Source: Cytobacillus luteolus (GTDB lineage Bacteria > Bacillota > Bacilli > Bacillales > Bacillaceae_L). Taken from it: a DNA stretch of 64,000 nucleotides. This document shows, in pieces, positions 53,926-62,060 of this stretch. Every line of letters begins with the position of its first letter. The first letter of the stretch is position 1. The stretch covers positions 62,001 to 126,000 of the forward strand of contig NZ_JAGGKM010000007.1 of NCBI RefSeq assembly GCF_017873715.1, in the 5' to 3' direction. Under the pieces are notes generated by a model. It ran no database searches, was not told the origin of the DNA, and saw only the letters and a program-made list of their open reading frames with translations. Position numbers and translations under genes: made by a program.

Positions 53926-55299
53926 TTAAATTGATTTCTCTAACTCATACCAGTAATGACAAAGAGTTAGCATTCCTTTATCAAAGTTTTCTAAATGGAA
54001 GTGTTCATTTGGTGCATGGAAGTTTTCAGTTGGTAACCCAAAGCCCATTAGTACAATCGGTACATTTAAAATTTGATCAAAGGCTGCAACGATAGGAATT
54101 GATCCTCCACCACGCGTATAGGAAGTTGGAACCTCGTAAACCTTTTCATACGCTCTTCCTGCCGCTTGAATAGCTGGGTGATCAAATGGTGTTAGGAATG
54201 GTGCACCTTTATCAAATAATTTGGTTGTTACTTCTACCCCTGGTGGAGTGTGAGCTTTAATGTGTTTTTGTAACAGCTCTACAATTTCTTCTGGATCTTG
54301 GTTTGGAACAAGACGACAGGTAATTTTAGCATGAGCTTCAGCCGGTAGAACTGTTTTTATCCCCTCACCTTGGAAGCCACCATATATGCCGTTTACCTCT
54401 AGAGTTGGACGTACCCACGTACGTTCAAGGTATGTATATCCTTTTTCACCATATAAATCAGACACAGAAAGTTCCTGTTTAACTGTTTCTTCGTCAAAGT
54501 TTAAAGCGGCATATGCTTCTTTTTCCTCATCGGTTAGCGGAAGTACTTTATCATAGAAGCCTTCGACGGTTATCTCTGCATTTTCGTTATGGAAAGAGTT
54601 TACGATATCAACAAGGGCATGAATCGCATTTTGCACTCCACCACCATAAAGACCAGAATGTAAGTCACTTTTTGCTCCTCGTACATCAATTTGAAGTCCA
54701 CAAAGTCCTCTTAGACCGTAGCAAATGGTTGGCTTTCCTTTTTCAATCATGCCAGTATCTGAAATAACAAGAACATCTGCTGCTAAGAGATCTTTGTTTT
54801 CTTCAGTGAATAATGGAAGATTAGGACTACCAATTTCCTCTTCACCTTCGATACAAAACTTAAAGTTTACAGGTAAAGTGCCTGTTGTTTCTAGAACAGC
54901 TTGAATTGCTTTCAAATGCATAAAGGTTTGTCCTTTATCATCACTTGCTCCCCTTGCATAAAGCTTTTCATCTCGGACTTCTGCTTGGAATGGAGGACTG
55001 TCCCATAGATGAAGAGGATCTACAGGCTGTACATCATAATGTCCATAAATTAGCACGGTTGGTTTTCCTTCTGCTTTTAACCAGTCACCATAAACAACTG
55101 GATGACCGTTTGTTTCATAAACCTTAACATTTTCCATCCCGATGTTTTCTAATGCTTGTGCTGTCCAGTCAGCTGCACGACGAACATCGTCTTTATGCTC
55201 AGGCAATGCGCTGATGCTTGGAATTGAAAGGAATTCGGTAAGCTCTTTGAGGTGAGCCTCTCTATTTGTATGTAGGTAATCTTGTATTTTTGGATTCAT
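53926..55299 (-). CDS. M20-family dipeptidase/peptidase
   Basis: A 457-aa zinc metallopeptidase of the M20 family (carnosinase/PepV-like branch). The metal site is visible: His and Asp in VLIYGHYDVQP (about 82-92), Asp in YARGASDDKGQ (about 114-124), the Glu pair in FCIEGEEEIGSPNL (about 149-162), and a final His in ENFHAPNEHFHLENF. A dimerisation domain lies between about 190 and 310. ATG behind AGGAGG. It lies 53 bases downstream of the aldehyde dehydrogenase gene on the minus strand, possibly one transcript. It should cleave dipeptides in the cytoplasm. Confidence 0.93.
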   Translation of the reverse strand: MNPKIQDYLHTNREAHLKELTEFLSIPSISALPEHKDDVRRAADWTAQALENIGMENVKVYETNGHPVVYGDWLKAEGKPTVLIYGHYDVQPVDPLHLWDSPPFQAEVRDEKLYARGASDDKGQTFMHLKAIQAVLETTGTLPVNFKFCIEGEEEIGSPNLPLFTEENKDLLAADVLVISDTGMIEKGKPTICYGLRGLCGLQIDVRGAKSDLHSGLYGGGVQNAIHALVDIVNSFHNENAEITVEGFYDKVLPLTDEEKEAYAALNFDEETVKQELSVSDLYGEKGYTYLERTWVRPTLEVNGIYGGFQGEGIKTVLPAEAHAKITCRLVPNQDPEEIVELLQKHIKAHTPPGVEVTTKLFDKGAPFLTPFDHPAIQAAGRAYEKVYEVPTSYTRGGGSIPIVAAFDQILNVPIVLMGFGLPTENFHAPNEHFHLENFDKGMLTLCHYWYELEKSI

Positions 55300-55352
55300 T
55301 AGTTGTTCCTCCTATTGTTTATTGAAAGAGGAGAATTACCTCCCCCTACTTG

Positions 55353-56771
55353 CTATAATCCTACCGAAATATATTTTATCTCCAAATATTCATCAATTCC
55401 ATGATGGCCGCCTTCACGTCCGATACCGCTTTGTTTAAAACCACCAAAAGGAGCCTGTGGAGTAGAAGGTAATCCATCATTTAGACCAACAATTCCATAT
55501 TCTAATGCTTCACAGATACGGATTCCTTTTGTGATATTTTCAGTAAATACATACGCTGCTAAGCCGTAGTCAGAGTCGTTGGCACGTTCGATTACTTCTT
55601 CTTCAGTTGTAAAAGTAGTAACCGGAGCCAGTGGACCAAAGGTTTCTTCACGCATGCACAGCATATTATCAGTCACATTTGAGAGGATCGTAGGTTCAAA
55701 AAATAGATTTGAAACTACATTCCCCCCATGTTTAACAACTGCCCCTTGTGACCTAGCATCTTCAATATGCTTTACCACCTTATCGATGGCAGCTTGATCA
55801 ATAAGTGGACCAATGTGAACATCTTCTTCAAGTCCATTGCCCACTTTAAGCTCAGCCACTTTTTCAGTGAATTTTTCAATAAATGTATCATGAATCGATT
55901 CGTGAACATACACACGATTCGAGCATACGCACGTTTGTCCTGCATTCCGGTATTTAGAAGCTAACACCCCTTCAACAGCCTTATCTAGATTTGCATCTTC
56001 CATTACAATGACAGGAGCATGGCCACCTAGCTCGAGTGAAACTTTTTTAACCGTATCAGCAGAACCTTTCATTAATAGTTTTCCTACCTCTGTAGAACCT
56101 GTAAAAGTTAGCTTTCGGACACGCATATCATCTAGCCACACTTTACCTATGGCTTGTGGGTCCCCGGTTACAACATTTAGTACCCCTTTTGGAATGCCTG
56201 CCTGATCTGCTAATTCAACTAACTTAAGTGCTGTCAATGGTGTTTGTTCTGCTGGTTTAATAACTGCAGTACACCCTGCTGCTAATGCCGGGGCTATTTT
56301 TCTTGTAATCATTGCAGCTGGAAAATTCCAAGGAGTAATTGCTGCAATCACCCCTACTGGTTGTTTATGTACGAATAAGCGCTTGTTCCTTGTGGTAGCA
56401 GGAATAGTCTCACCATAAATCCGTTTTCCTTCCTCTGCATACCATGATAGAAATCCATTAGCATACCCTACTTCTCCTAAAGCTTCCTTCAAAGGCTTAC
56501 CCTGCTCCATTGTCATTGTTCTAGCTAAATCAGCTTTATGTTGGTCAATTAGGTTATGCCATTTCCAAATCAGTTCTGAACGCTCATAAGCGGAATACTG
56601 TGACCATTCTTTAAAGGCTGAGTAGGCCGCATCAACTGCAAGCTTAGCCTCTTTTGCTCCTCCTAATGGAACGGTTGCAATCACTTCACCTGTAGCTGGA
56701 TTTTCTACCTCAATAACATTTAGGTTCTCACCAACCCATTTACCATTTATATACATAGAGTACTTTTCCAC
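55353..56771 (-). CDS. gabD: NAD(P)-dependent succinate-semialdehyde dehydrogenase
   Basis: A 472-aa aldehyde dehydrogenase of the GabD type. The general-base glutamate is in VSLELGGHAPVIVMEDANLD (two pieces, about 248-267), the catalytic cysteine in NAGQTCVCSNRVYVH (about 282-296), and cofactor motifs include ITPWNFPAAMITRK and FTGSTEVGKLL. GGFKQSGIGREGG near the end fits SSADH well. Start GTG 56771, behind AAAGGAGTG. Only 20 bases separate it from the iron alcohol dehydrogenase gene upstream, so the pair may turn 4-hydroxybutyrate or a related alcohol into succinate. Substrate inferred. Confidence 0.9.
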   Translation of the reverse strand: MEKYSMYINGKWVGENLNVIEVENPATGEVIATVPLGGAKEAKLAVDAAYSAFKEWSQYSAYERSELIWKWHNLIDQHKADLARTMTMEQGKPLKEALGEVGYANGFLSWYAEEGKRIYGETIPATTRNKRLFVHKQPVGVIAAITPWNFPAAMITRKIAPALAAGCTAVIKPAEQTPLTALKLVELADQAGIPKGVLNVVTGDPQAIGKVWLDDMRVRKLTFTGSTEVGKLLMKGSADTVKKVSLELGGHAPVIVMEDANLDKAVEGVLASKYRNAGQTCVCSNRVYVHESIHDTFIEKFTEKVAELKVGNGLEEDVHIGPLIDQAAIDKVVKHIEDARSQGAVVKHGGNVVSNLFFEPTILSNVTDNMLCMREETFGPLAPVTTFTTEEEVIERANDSDYGLAAYVFTENITKGIRICEALEYGIVGLNDGLPSTPQAPFGGFKQSGIGREGGHHGIDEYLEIKYISVGL

Positions 56772-56791
56772 CCGAAAATCACTCCTTTCTT

Positions 56792-57940
56792 TTAATACGC
56801 AGAACGATAAATCTCTTCAATTTCTCTTTTATCTAGCTTACGAGGGTTATTTTTTAACAGTCTTGTTATTTTCGATGCATCTTCAGCCATCGCTGGAATT
56901 TCTTCTTCAGGTACGTTAAATAATCGCATCCCCTTTGGAATGTTTACTGTCGTACATAATCGTCTCATTAACTCAACAGCTTTATCGGCAGCTTCTTCAT
57001 CAGTAAGCGTGTCAGTTTTAGCACCAAGTGCTTCTGCAATATCACGGAACTTCTCAACACAACTAATTTTATTCCACTCCATCACGTATGGGAGTAATAA
57101 TGCATTACTTATCCCGTGCGCAATATGATATCGACCACCAAGTGGATAGGCTAATGCATGAACCGCTCCTACACCTGCGTTTCCAAAAGCCATACCAGCC
57201 ATTAAGCTTGCTGTAGCCATATTTTCTCTTGCTTCAATATGTTCAGGATTTGCATAAGCCTTCGGTAAGTTCTTTGCAATAAGCTTAATTGCACCTATGG
57301 CAAGTGAATCTGTGATTGGTGAAGCATTGACAGATATATAGGCTTCAATCGCATGAACAAGTGCATCAATACCGCTTGCGGCAGTTACTGACTTTGGCAT
57401 TGTTACGGTCATTTCTGGTGCGACGATTGCGACATCTGGTAGAAGGAAATCACTCACAATTCCCTTTTTTAGCTGAGCCTCTTTATCTGATAAAATGGCA
57501 ATGTTCGTTACCTCCGAACCAGTTCCAGCTGTGGTAGGTATCGCAATAATGGGAGAACCTTTTTTCGGGACCAAATCAGTACCAATCAATTCGTGGATAG
57601 TTCCCTCAAATTGTGCTGCAGCCGATACACTTTTCGCAATATCAATAGCACTTCCCCCACCAAGTGCAATGAGACCGTCATGAAACCCTTTGTTATACAA
57701 TTCTCTGCACTCTTCAACAATTGAGATTTCTGGTTCTGGTTTAACTCCTGTATAAATTCCAAAGCTTATTCCAGTTAATAGCTGAGTAATCTTTTCAACC
57801 ACACCTAGATCTCTTAAGATTTCATCTGTGACAATTAGCGGGTTTTTCATCCCTAATCTTGTAGTCTCTTGATGTAAAACTTGGATGCTACCTTCCCCTG
57901 TAATAAGCTTATTAGCAATTTTAAAAGTAGAGACCTTCAT
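56792..57940 (-). CDS. Iron-containing alcohol dehydrogenase
   Basis: A 382-aa group III alcohol dehydrogenase. The nucleotide-binding part has ALGGGSAIDIAKSVSAA (about 96-112), TTAGTGSEVTNIAIL (about 136-150) and SGIDALVHAIEAYIS with metal-binding Asp and His. The later metal histidines are in GVGAVHALAYPLGGRYHIAHG. ATG behind AGGGGAG on the minus strand. It is the first gene of an apparent three-gene operon with SSADH and M20 dipeptidase. In other bacteria such pairs oxidise 4-hydroxybutyrate; the sequence does not settle this. Confidence 0.92.
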   Translation of the reverse strand: MKVSTFKIANKLITGEGSIQVLHQETTRLGMKNPLIVTDEILRDLGVVEKITQLLTGISFGIYTGVKPEPEISIVEECRELYNKGFHDGLIALGGGSAIDIAKSVSAAAQFEGTIHELIGTDLVPKKGSPIIAIPTTAGTGSEVTNIAILSDKEAQLKKGIVSDFLLPDVAIVAPEMTVTMPKSVTAASGIDALVHAIEAYISVNASPITDSLAIGAIKLIAKNLPKAYANPEHIEARENMATASLMAGMAFGNAGVGAVHALAYPLGGRYHIAHGISNALLLPYVMEWNKISCVEKFRDIAEALGAKTDTLTDEEAADKAVELMRRLCTTVNIPKGMRLFNVPEEEIPAMAEDASKITRLLKNNPRKLDKREIEEIYRSAY

Positions 57941-58109
57941 ATATCTTCTCCCCTGGGAAAATTGTTTGTATTTTCAATTTATTATAACAGGTTTCTGTTT
58001 TTATCTGGTAAATATTAATTCGGAAATTGAAATAAATATGGTTGATTAATAGTTGGTTACAATCTATAATCCTTATATAATTTAAGGTTTGACTAAGGAG
58101 ATTACAGCA

Positions 58110-59828
58110 ATGATAAAGCGTTTTTTTCAGTACTATAAACCGCATAAAAAGCTCTTTGCACTCGATTTTAGCAGTGCAATTGTGGTAGCACTTTTAGAGC
58201 TAGCCTTTCCTCTTGCGGTTGCATGGTTCATAGATTCATTACTTCCAACAGGAGATTGGAATGCAATCGTTCTTGTTAGTTTAGGCCTACTTGTAATGTA
58301 TGTAAGTAGTACTTTTCTTCAGTTTATCGTGAACTATTGGGGTCACATGCTTGGGATTAATATTGAAACAGATATGAGGCATCAGCTGTTTCACCATGTT
58401 CAAAGGCAGTCGTTTCGCTTTTTTGATAATACGAAAACTGGACATATAATGAGCCGAGTGACTAATGACCTTATGGATATCGGTGAGCTTGCTCATCACG
58501 GTCCAGAAGATTTATTTATAGCGGTTATGACGTTTGTTGGGGCATTTTGGATTATGCTTACAATCAATGTGAAACTTGCGGTTGTTGCTATTTTAATCGT
58601 ACCGTTACTTGTTTGGTTAATTACGTATTGTAATATCCGAATGAACAAAGCATGGAAGCAAATGTATAGTGACATTGCTGATGTAAATGCAAGAGTAGAA
58701 GACAGTGTATCAGGCGTACGTGTCGTTCAATCATTTACCAATGAAGAATTTGAGATTGGTAGATTTTCAAAAGATAATAAAAAATTCCGTTTAGCAAAGC
58801 TAGTTGCTTATAAAGTAATGTCATTTAGTTCATCAGGTATATACATGATGACACGCTTTTTCACGCTTGTTGTTCTAGTATTCGGAGCGTGGTTAAGCTT
58901 TACGGGAGAGCTTTCCTACGGTAACCTTGTTGGGTTTGTTCTTTATGTAAACGTACTTTTTAAGCCAATCGATAAAATCAGTGCCTTAATGGAACTTTAC
59001 CCTAAAGGTATGGCAGGATTTAAAAGGTTCATAGAATTAATTGATATGGAACCAGAAGTTCTTGATAAAAAGGATGCAGTAGAAGTTGAGTATCTTCGTG
59101 GAGATATTAAATTTAAGGACGTTACCTTTGGTTATGAGAACAATCGTCCTGTTTTACAAGGAATCAATTTACAGATTCCTGCTGGTGAAACGGTAGCTTT
59201 TGTTGGTCCATCAGGAGCGGGCAAGACGACGATTTGTTCACTGATCCCACGTTTTTATGATGTGAATGAAGGCTCTATTACCATTGATGGGATGGATATT
59301 AGAGAGTTAACGAAAAAATCATTACGCTCACAGATTGGAATAGTGCAACAGGATGTCTTTTTATTTACAGGAACTCTACGTGAAAACATTGCGTATGGAA
59401 GATTAGGAGCAACTCAAGAGGAAGTAGCAGAGGCAGCAAGACGAGCACATCTTGAGGATTTCATTCATTCTTTACCTGATGGCTATGAAACTCAAATTGG
59501 GGAAAGAGGTTTGAAGCTATCTGGAGGTCAAAAGCAAAGACTTGCGATTGCACGGATGTTCTTAAAGAACCCACCAATTCTTATTCTAGACGAAGCAACA
59601 TCAGCACTAGATACTGAAACAGAAATGATTATTCAAAAGGCTTTAACAGAATTGGCTAAAAATCGTACAACGTTAGTAATTGCGCATAGACTTGCAACCA
59701 TTCGCAATGCAGACAGAATTGTTGTTGTGACAGAGGATGGAATTGCAGAAGAAGGCGGTCATGATGAGTTAATTGAGCAAGGTGGCATTTTTGCTAATCT
59801 TCATCGTGTGCAGTATCAACATCAATAG
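58110..59828 (+). CDS. ABC exporter (MsbA/YwjA type)
   Basis: A 572-aa half-transporter with fused membrane and ATPase domains, which works as a dimer to export lipids or drugs. ATG 58110 has TAAGGAG upstream; the frame opens at TTG 58089 before that site. Six membrane segments lie in about 1-310 (e.g. FSSAIVVALLELAFPLAVAW). The ATPase has Walker A GPSGAGKTT (about 370), the Q-loop in QIGIVQQDVFLF, signature LSGGQKQRLAIAR, Walker B ILILDEATSALDTE and the H-loop IAHRLATI. The opening MIKRFFQYYKPHKKLF resembles Bacillus YwjA. Substrate unknown. It is divergent from the alcohol dehydrogenase operon. Confidence 0.93.
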   Translation: MIKRFFQYYKPHKKLFALDFSSAIVVALLELAFPLAVAWFIDSLLPTGDWNAIVLVSLGLLVMYVSSTFLQFIVNYWGHMLGINIETDMRHQLFHHVQRQSFRFFDNTKTGHIMSRVTNDLMDIGELAHHGPEDLFIAVMTFVGAFWIMLTINVKLAVVAILIVPLLVWLITYCNIRMNKAWKQMYSDIADVNARVEDSVSGVRVVQSFTNEEFEIGRFSKDNKKFRLAKLVAYKVMSFSSSGIYMMTRFFTLVVLVFGAWLSFTGELSYGNLVGFVLYVNVLFKPIDKISALMELYPKGMAGFKRFIELIDMEPEVLDKKDAVEVEYLRGDIKFKDVTFGYENNRPVLQGINLQIPAGETVAFVGPSGAGKTTICSLIPRFYDVNEGSITIDGMDIRELTKKSLRSQIGIVQQDVFLFTGTLRENIAYGRLGATQEEVAEAARRAHLEDFIHSLPDGYETQIGERGLKLSGGQKQRLAIARMFLKNPPILILDEATSALDTETEMIIQKALTELAKNRTTLVIAHRLATIRNADRIVVVTEDGIAEEGGHDELIEQGGIFANLHRVQYQHQ

Positions 59829-59839
59829 GTTTGTAGTAG

Positions 59840-59877
59840 AAAAGGACGCAGTCATCGTGATTACGTCCTTTTTTATC
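59840..59877. terminator. Intrinsic terminator
   Basis: AAAAGGACG (59840-59848) pairs with CGTCCTTTT (59864-59872), followed by T. It serves the ABC gene and probably the convergent small gene. Confidence 0.85.
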
Positions 59878-60069
59878 TTATAAGCTTTCGTTCGCTCCTT
59901 TGCTTTCTTTATACTTCTTTTTGAAGTAAGAATAAAGGATAATACAAAGGACAAATATCCCGATGCAGAGGTACAAAGGAAGATCCCATCTAAGATAGCC
60001 AAATACTAATCCAGGAATGACTGTAACCACCATTTCAAAATGAAAGAACCCCATGATATTTTTTAACAA
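59878..60069 (-). CDS. Small two-helix membrane protein (63 aa)
   Basis: A 63-aa protein whose TTG start at 60069 is preceded on the minus strand by a near-perfect AGGAGGAG with 7-base spacing, which makes it a real gene despite its size. Two hydrophobic stretches (VVTVIPGLVFGYLRW at about 14-28 and LYLCIGIFVLCIILYSYF at about 32-49) are followed by a highly charged tail (KKKYKESKGANES). No family recognised. It lies 34 bases downstream of the CPBP protease gene on the same strand, so the two may be co-transcribed and the small protein could be its partner or substrate. Confidence 0.65.
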   Translation of the reverse strand: MLKNIMGFFHFEMVVTVIPGLVFGYLRWDLPLYLCIGIFVLCIILYSYFKKKYKESKGANESL

Positions 60070-60102
60070 TGTGTACTCCTCCTAAAATAGGGTAAATTGT
60101 GT

Positions 60103-60885
60103 TTAGTTATTATAAGTATTAACTATCATATCTTTACTTGAAACATAGCGTTGAACTGGATACCAAAGTAAATGGAAAAGCATATGTATAATAATTGATG
60201 CAAGAATTCCAACTTCCCAAAAGGCCCATCCGCAAGCAATTCCAACAACAACGTTCATTCCTATAGCATAAACCTGTACCGGTATACTAATCTTCCCACC
60301 GAGGACTTCTGTTGCACCTGGAAGATGAGCAAGTGCAAATAAAAAGCTCATGATAAGGATGGAGCCCCAAATAATATATGTATTGATATCTCCAACTACT
60401 AGACTACCTAACCATATGAGAAAACTCATTCCTACCCATCGGAAAATGATTTCTTCTACTACCCCACCAAAGAAAACTCTAGTAAGAATACCCACATTGG
60501 CATAGAGTTGATTGATTTTTGAATAGACCACATTCCCTACTTGCCTTTTTAACACGAAGTAATAATAGAACATATTTATGCAGGCAACGAGTATTCCAAG
60601 TGAAACACTTAGAAAGAGGATATAAAAAAATTCGTTTTTATCAAAGTTTCCTTTTAGCAAACTCGACAGAAAAGGATCTAGCATATTCATTTTTAAGACA
60701 AAATAAGCCCCGGCAGCAGATAGAACACTAACAACTAGGAGTAATACTAGAATGATAGAGAAAGGTCCTACTCTATCTCCCTGGTTATTTTTACTAGATT
60801 GGCTCATTTTGCTTTCACTAATACTAGAAAAAATAATACCAGGTAAGCAAATCAAAATAGAAAAGATGAGTATGTACCAGTACAT
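60103..60885 (-). CDS. CPBP-family intramembrane metalloprotease
   Basis: A 260-aa membrane protein of the CPBP/Abi family with about seven hydrophobic segments. The glutamate pair and arginine lie in GGVVEEIIFRWVGMSFL (about 141-157), a histidine in ALAHLPGATEV and another in HMLFHLLW near the C-terminus, so the active site is complete. A hydrophobic N-terminal helix (about 3-20) comes first. It is followed by a 63-aa membrane protein gene on the same strand. The other CPBP gene, at 42.4 kb, is only distantly similar. Substrate unknown. Confidence 0.85.
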   Translation of the reverse strand: MYWYILIFSILICLPGIIFSSISESKMSQSSKNNQGDRVGPFSIILVLLLVVSVLSAAGAYFVLKMNMLDPFLSSLLKGNFDKNEFFYILFLSVSLGILVACINMFYYYFVLKRQVGNVVYSKINQLYANVGILTRVFFGGVVEEIIFRWVGMSFLIWLGSLVVGDINTYIIWGSILIMSFLFALAHLPGATEVLGGKISIPVQVYAIGMNVVVGIACGWAFWEVGILASIIIHMLFHLLWYPVQRYVSSKDMIVNTYNN

Positions 60886-61456
60886 AGCAACTCACTCCTA
60901 ATGGTACTAAAATATTTTATAGAGTTTTTCGTTTTTCAATATAAACTATAATGCTTATGTTAAATTTTGTAAATGGGTGTTGGAATTGGAAAGGTTGGTG
61001 GGTGTAGTTCGGGAACCAGTCAGAATAACGATTGGATTCGGACGGGTTGGTGTGTAGATCAGGAACCAGTCAGAATAACGATTGGATTCGGACGGGTTGG
61101 TGTGTGTAGATCAGGAACCAGTCTAAATAACGCTCGGATTCGGACAGGTTGGTGTGTGTAGATCAGGAACCAGTCAGAATAACGATTGGATTCGGCCAGG
61201 TTGGTGTGTGTAGATCAGGAACCAGTCAGAATAACGATCGGATTCGGACGGGTTGGTGGGTGCGGCTCGTAAACCAGTCTGAATAACGCTCGGATTCGGC
61301 CAATAAATTCAGTGTAACCCGGGAACGAGTCGTAATAACCTTCTGCTAAAGCTACAGAAACTACAGATCAATGGAAAAAAGACGAATTCATTTAGACGAA
61401 TTCGTCTCATACGCGAACTCTATACTTTTCTACTTCTTAAACACTCTTCCTAACTC
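60886..61456. other. Gene-free region holding a tandem repeat array
   Basis: No gene is seen in these 571 bases. The middle is a tandem repeat array. After it, the decamer AGACGAATTC occurs at about 61380 and again at 61394 inside a perfect 14-base palindrome (61394-61407), which might act as a weak terminator for the convergent side or as a protein site. Confidence 0.6.
60993..61300. repeat. Second 52-bp tandem repeat array, six units
   Basis: GGTTGGTG begins at 60993, 61045, 61095, 61147, 61199 and 61251, so the period is 52 bases with one unit of 50. The typical unit reads GGTTGGTGTGTGTAGATCAG, then GAACCAGTCAGAATAACGAT and TGGATTCGGACG. Units differ at a few places (CAGAATAACGATTGG or CTAAATAACGCTCGG). 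The last copy decays after 61300. Sequence is unrelated to the array at 38.9 kb although the period is the same. Confidence 0.95.
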
Positions 61457-61981
61457 TTAAATACCTAAAGTAGTAAGATATCGATCGTTAATAATCTGCC
61501 GATGATGAATTTCGTGACCAGCAATAATATAGGCAATTGCTCGTGCTGAAGTTTCACTCTGATTCGCATGACCGACTCTAGTCAGGGAATCAGGTGACAT
61601 GGTTTTCACTAAAGAGATTGTAGCGTTGCGGGTCATTTGAAAGTATTCAAGCAGTTCTTGAACCGTGAACTCATCAAAATTAGCTGCTAAAACATAATCA
61701 TTCTCATTAAAGCCTGCTAAAGGAGTAGTGTCACCACGGCCAATCCGAAGGAGACGATAACTCATGATTCTTTCCGTATCAGCAATATGCCCGATTACTT
61801 CTTTTATACTCCACTTATGTGGACCATATCGGAATCTTGCGTCTTCATCTGATAGGTCCCTAACTAGGCTAATTGTTTTTTCTTTTTCCTTCTGTAACAC
61901 TTCTAAAATATCACCATCTGGAACTAGGTTTAGATATCCTTCGAAGTATGGGTTATATTCCCCTTGCTGAGGTCTATTCAT
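61457..61981 (-). CDS. DinB-family protein
   Basis: A 174-aa four-helix-bundle protein of the DinB/YfiT superfamily. Three metal-binding histidines are visible in the family's places: H in WSIKEVIGHIADTERIM (about 56-72), and two in IIAGHEIHHRQII (about 151-163). Members are metal-dependent enzymes or thiol transferases (bacillithiol S-transferases in bacilli), many induced by stress. ATG at 61981 with AAAGGGGA 10 bases upstream. It is a single gene between the tandem repeat region and the PhoD-like gene. Enzymatic role not determinable. Confidence 0.9.
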   Translation of the reverse strand: MNRPQQGEYNPYFEGYLNLVPDGDILEVLQKEKEKTISLVRDLSDEDARFRYGPHKWSIKEVIGHIADTERIMSYRLLRIGRGDTTPLAGFNENDYVLAANFDEFTVQELLEYFQMTRNATISLVKTMSPDSLTRVGHANQSETSARAIAYIIAGHEIHHRQIINDRYLTTLGI

Positions 61982-62060
61982 TAATCTTCATCCCCTTTCA
62001 TACACTGCACTTATTTTACAACAGTAGTATAAAATTTGGAATTATATGGTGTTAATGATT

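Noticed and set aside
60973-61161. 62-aa ORF on the plus strand
   Set aside because: It is only a translation of the 52-bp tandem repeat, has no ribosome binding site, and its frame shifts from unit to unit.
61394-61407. 14-base palindrome as a serine recombinase attachment site
   Set aside because: It is far from the recombinase, unlike the tail sequences, and short palindromes of this kind occur by chance.
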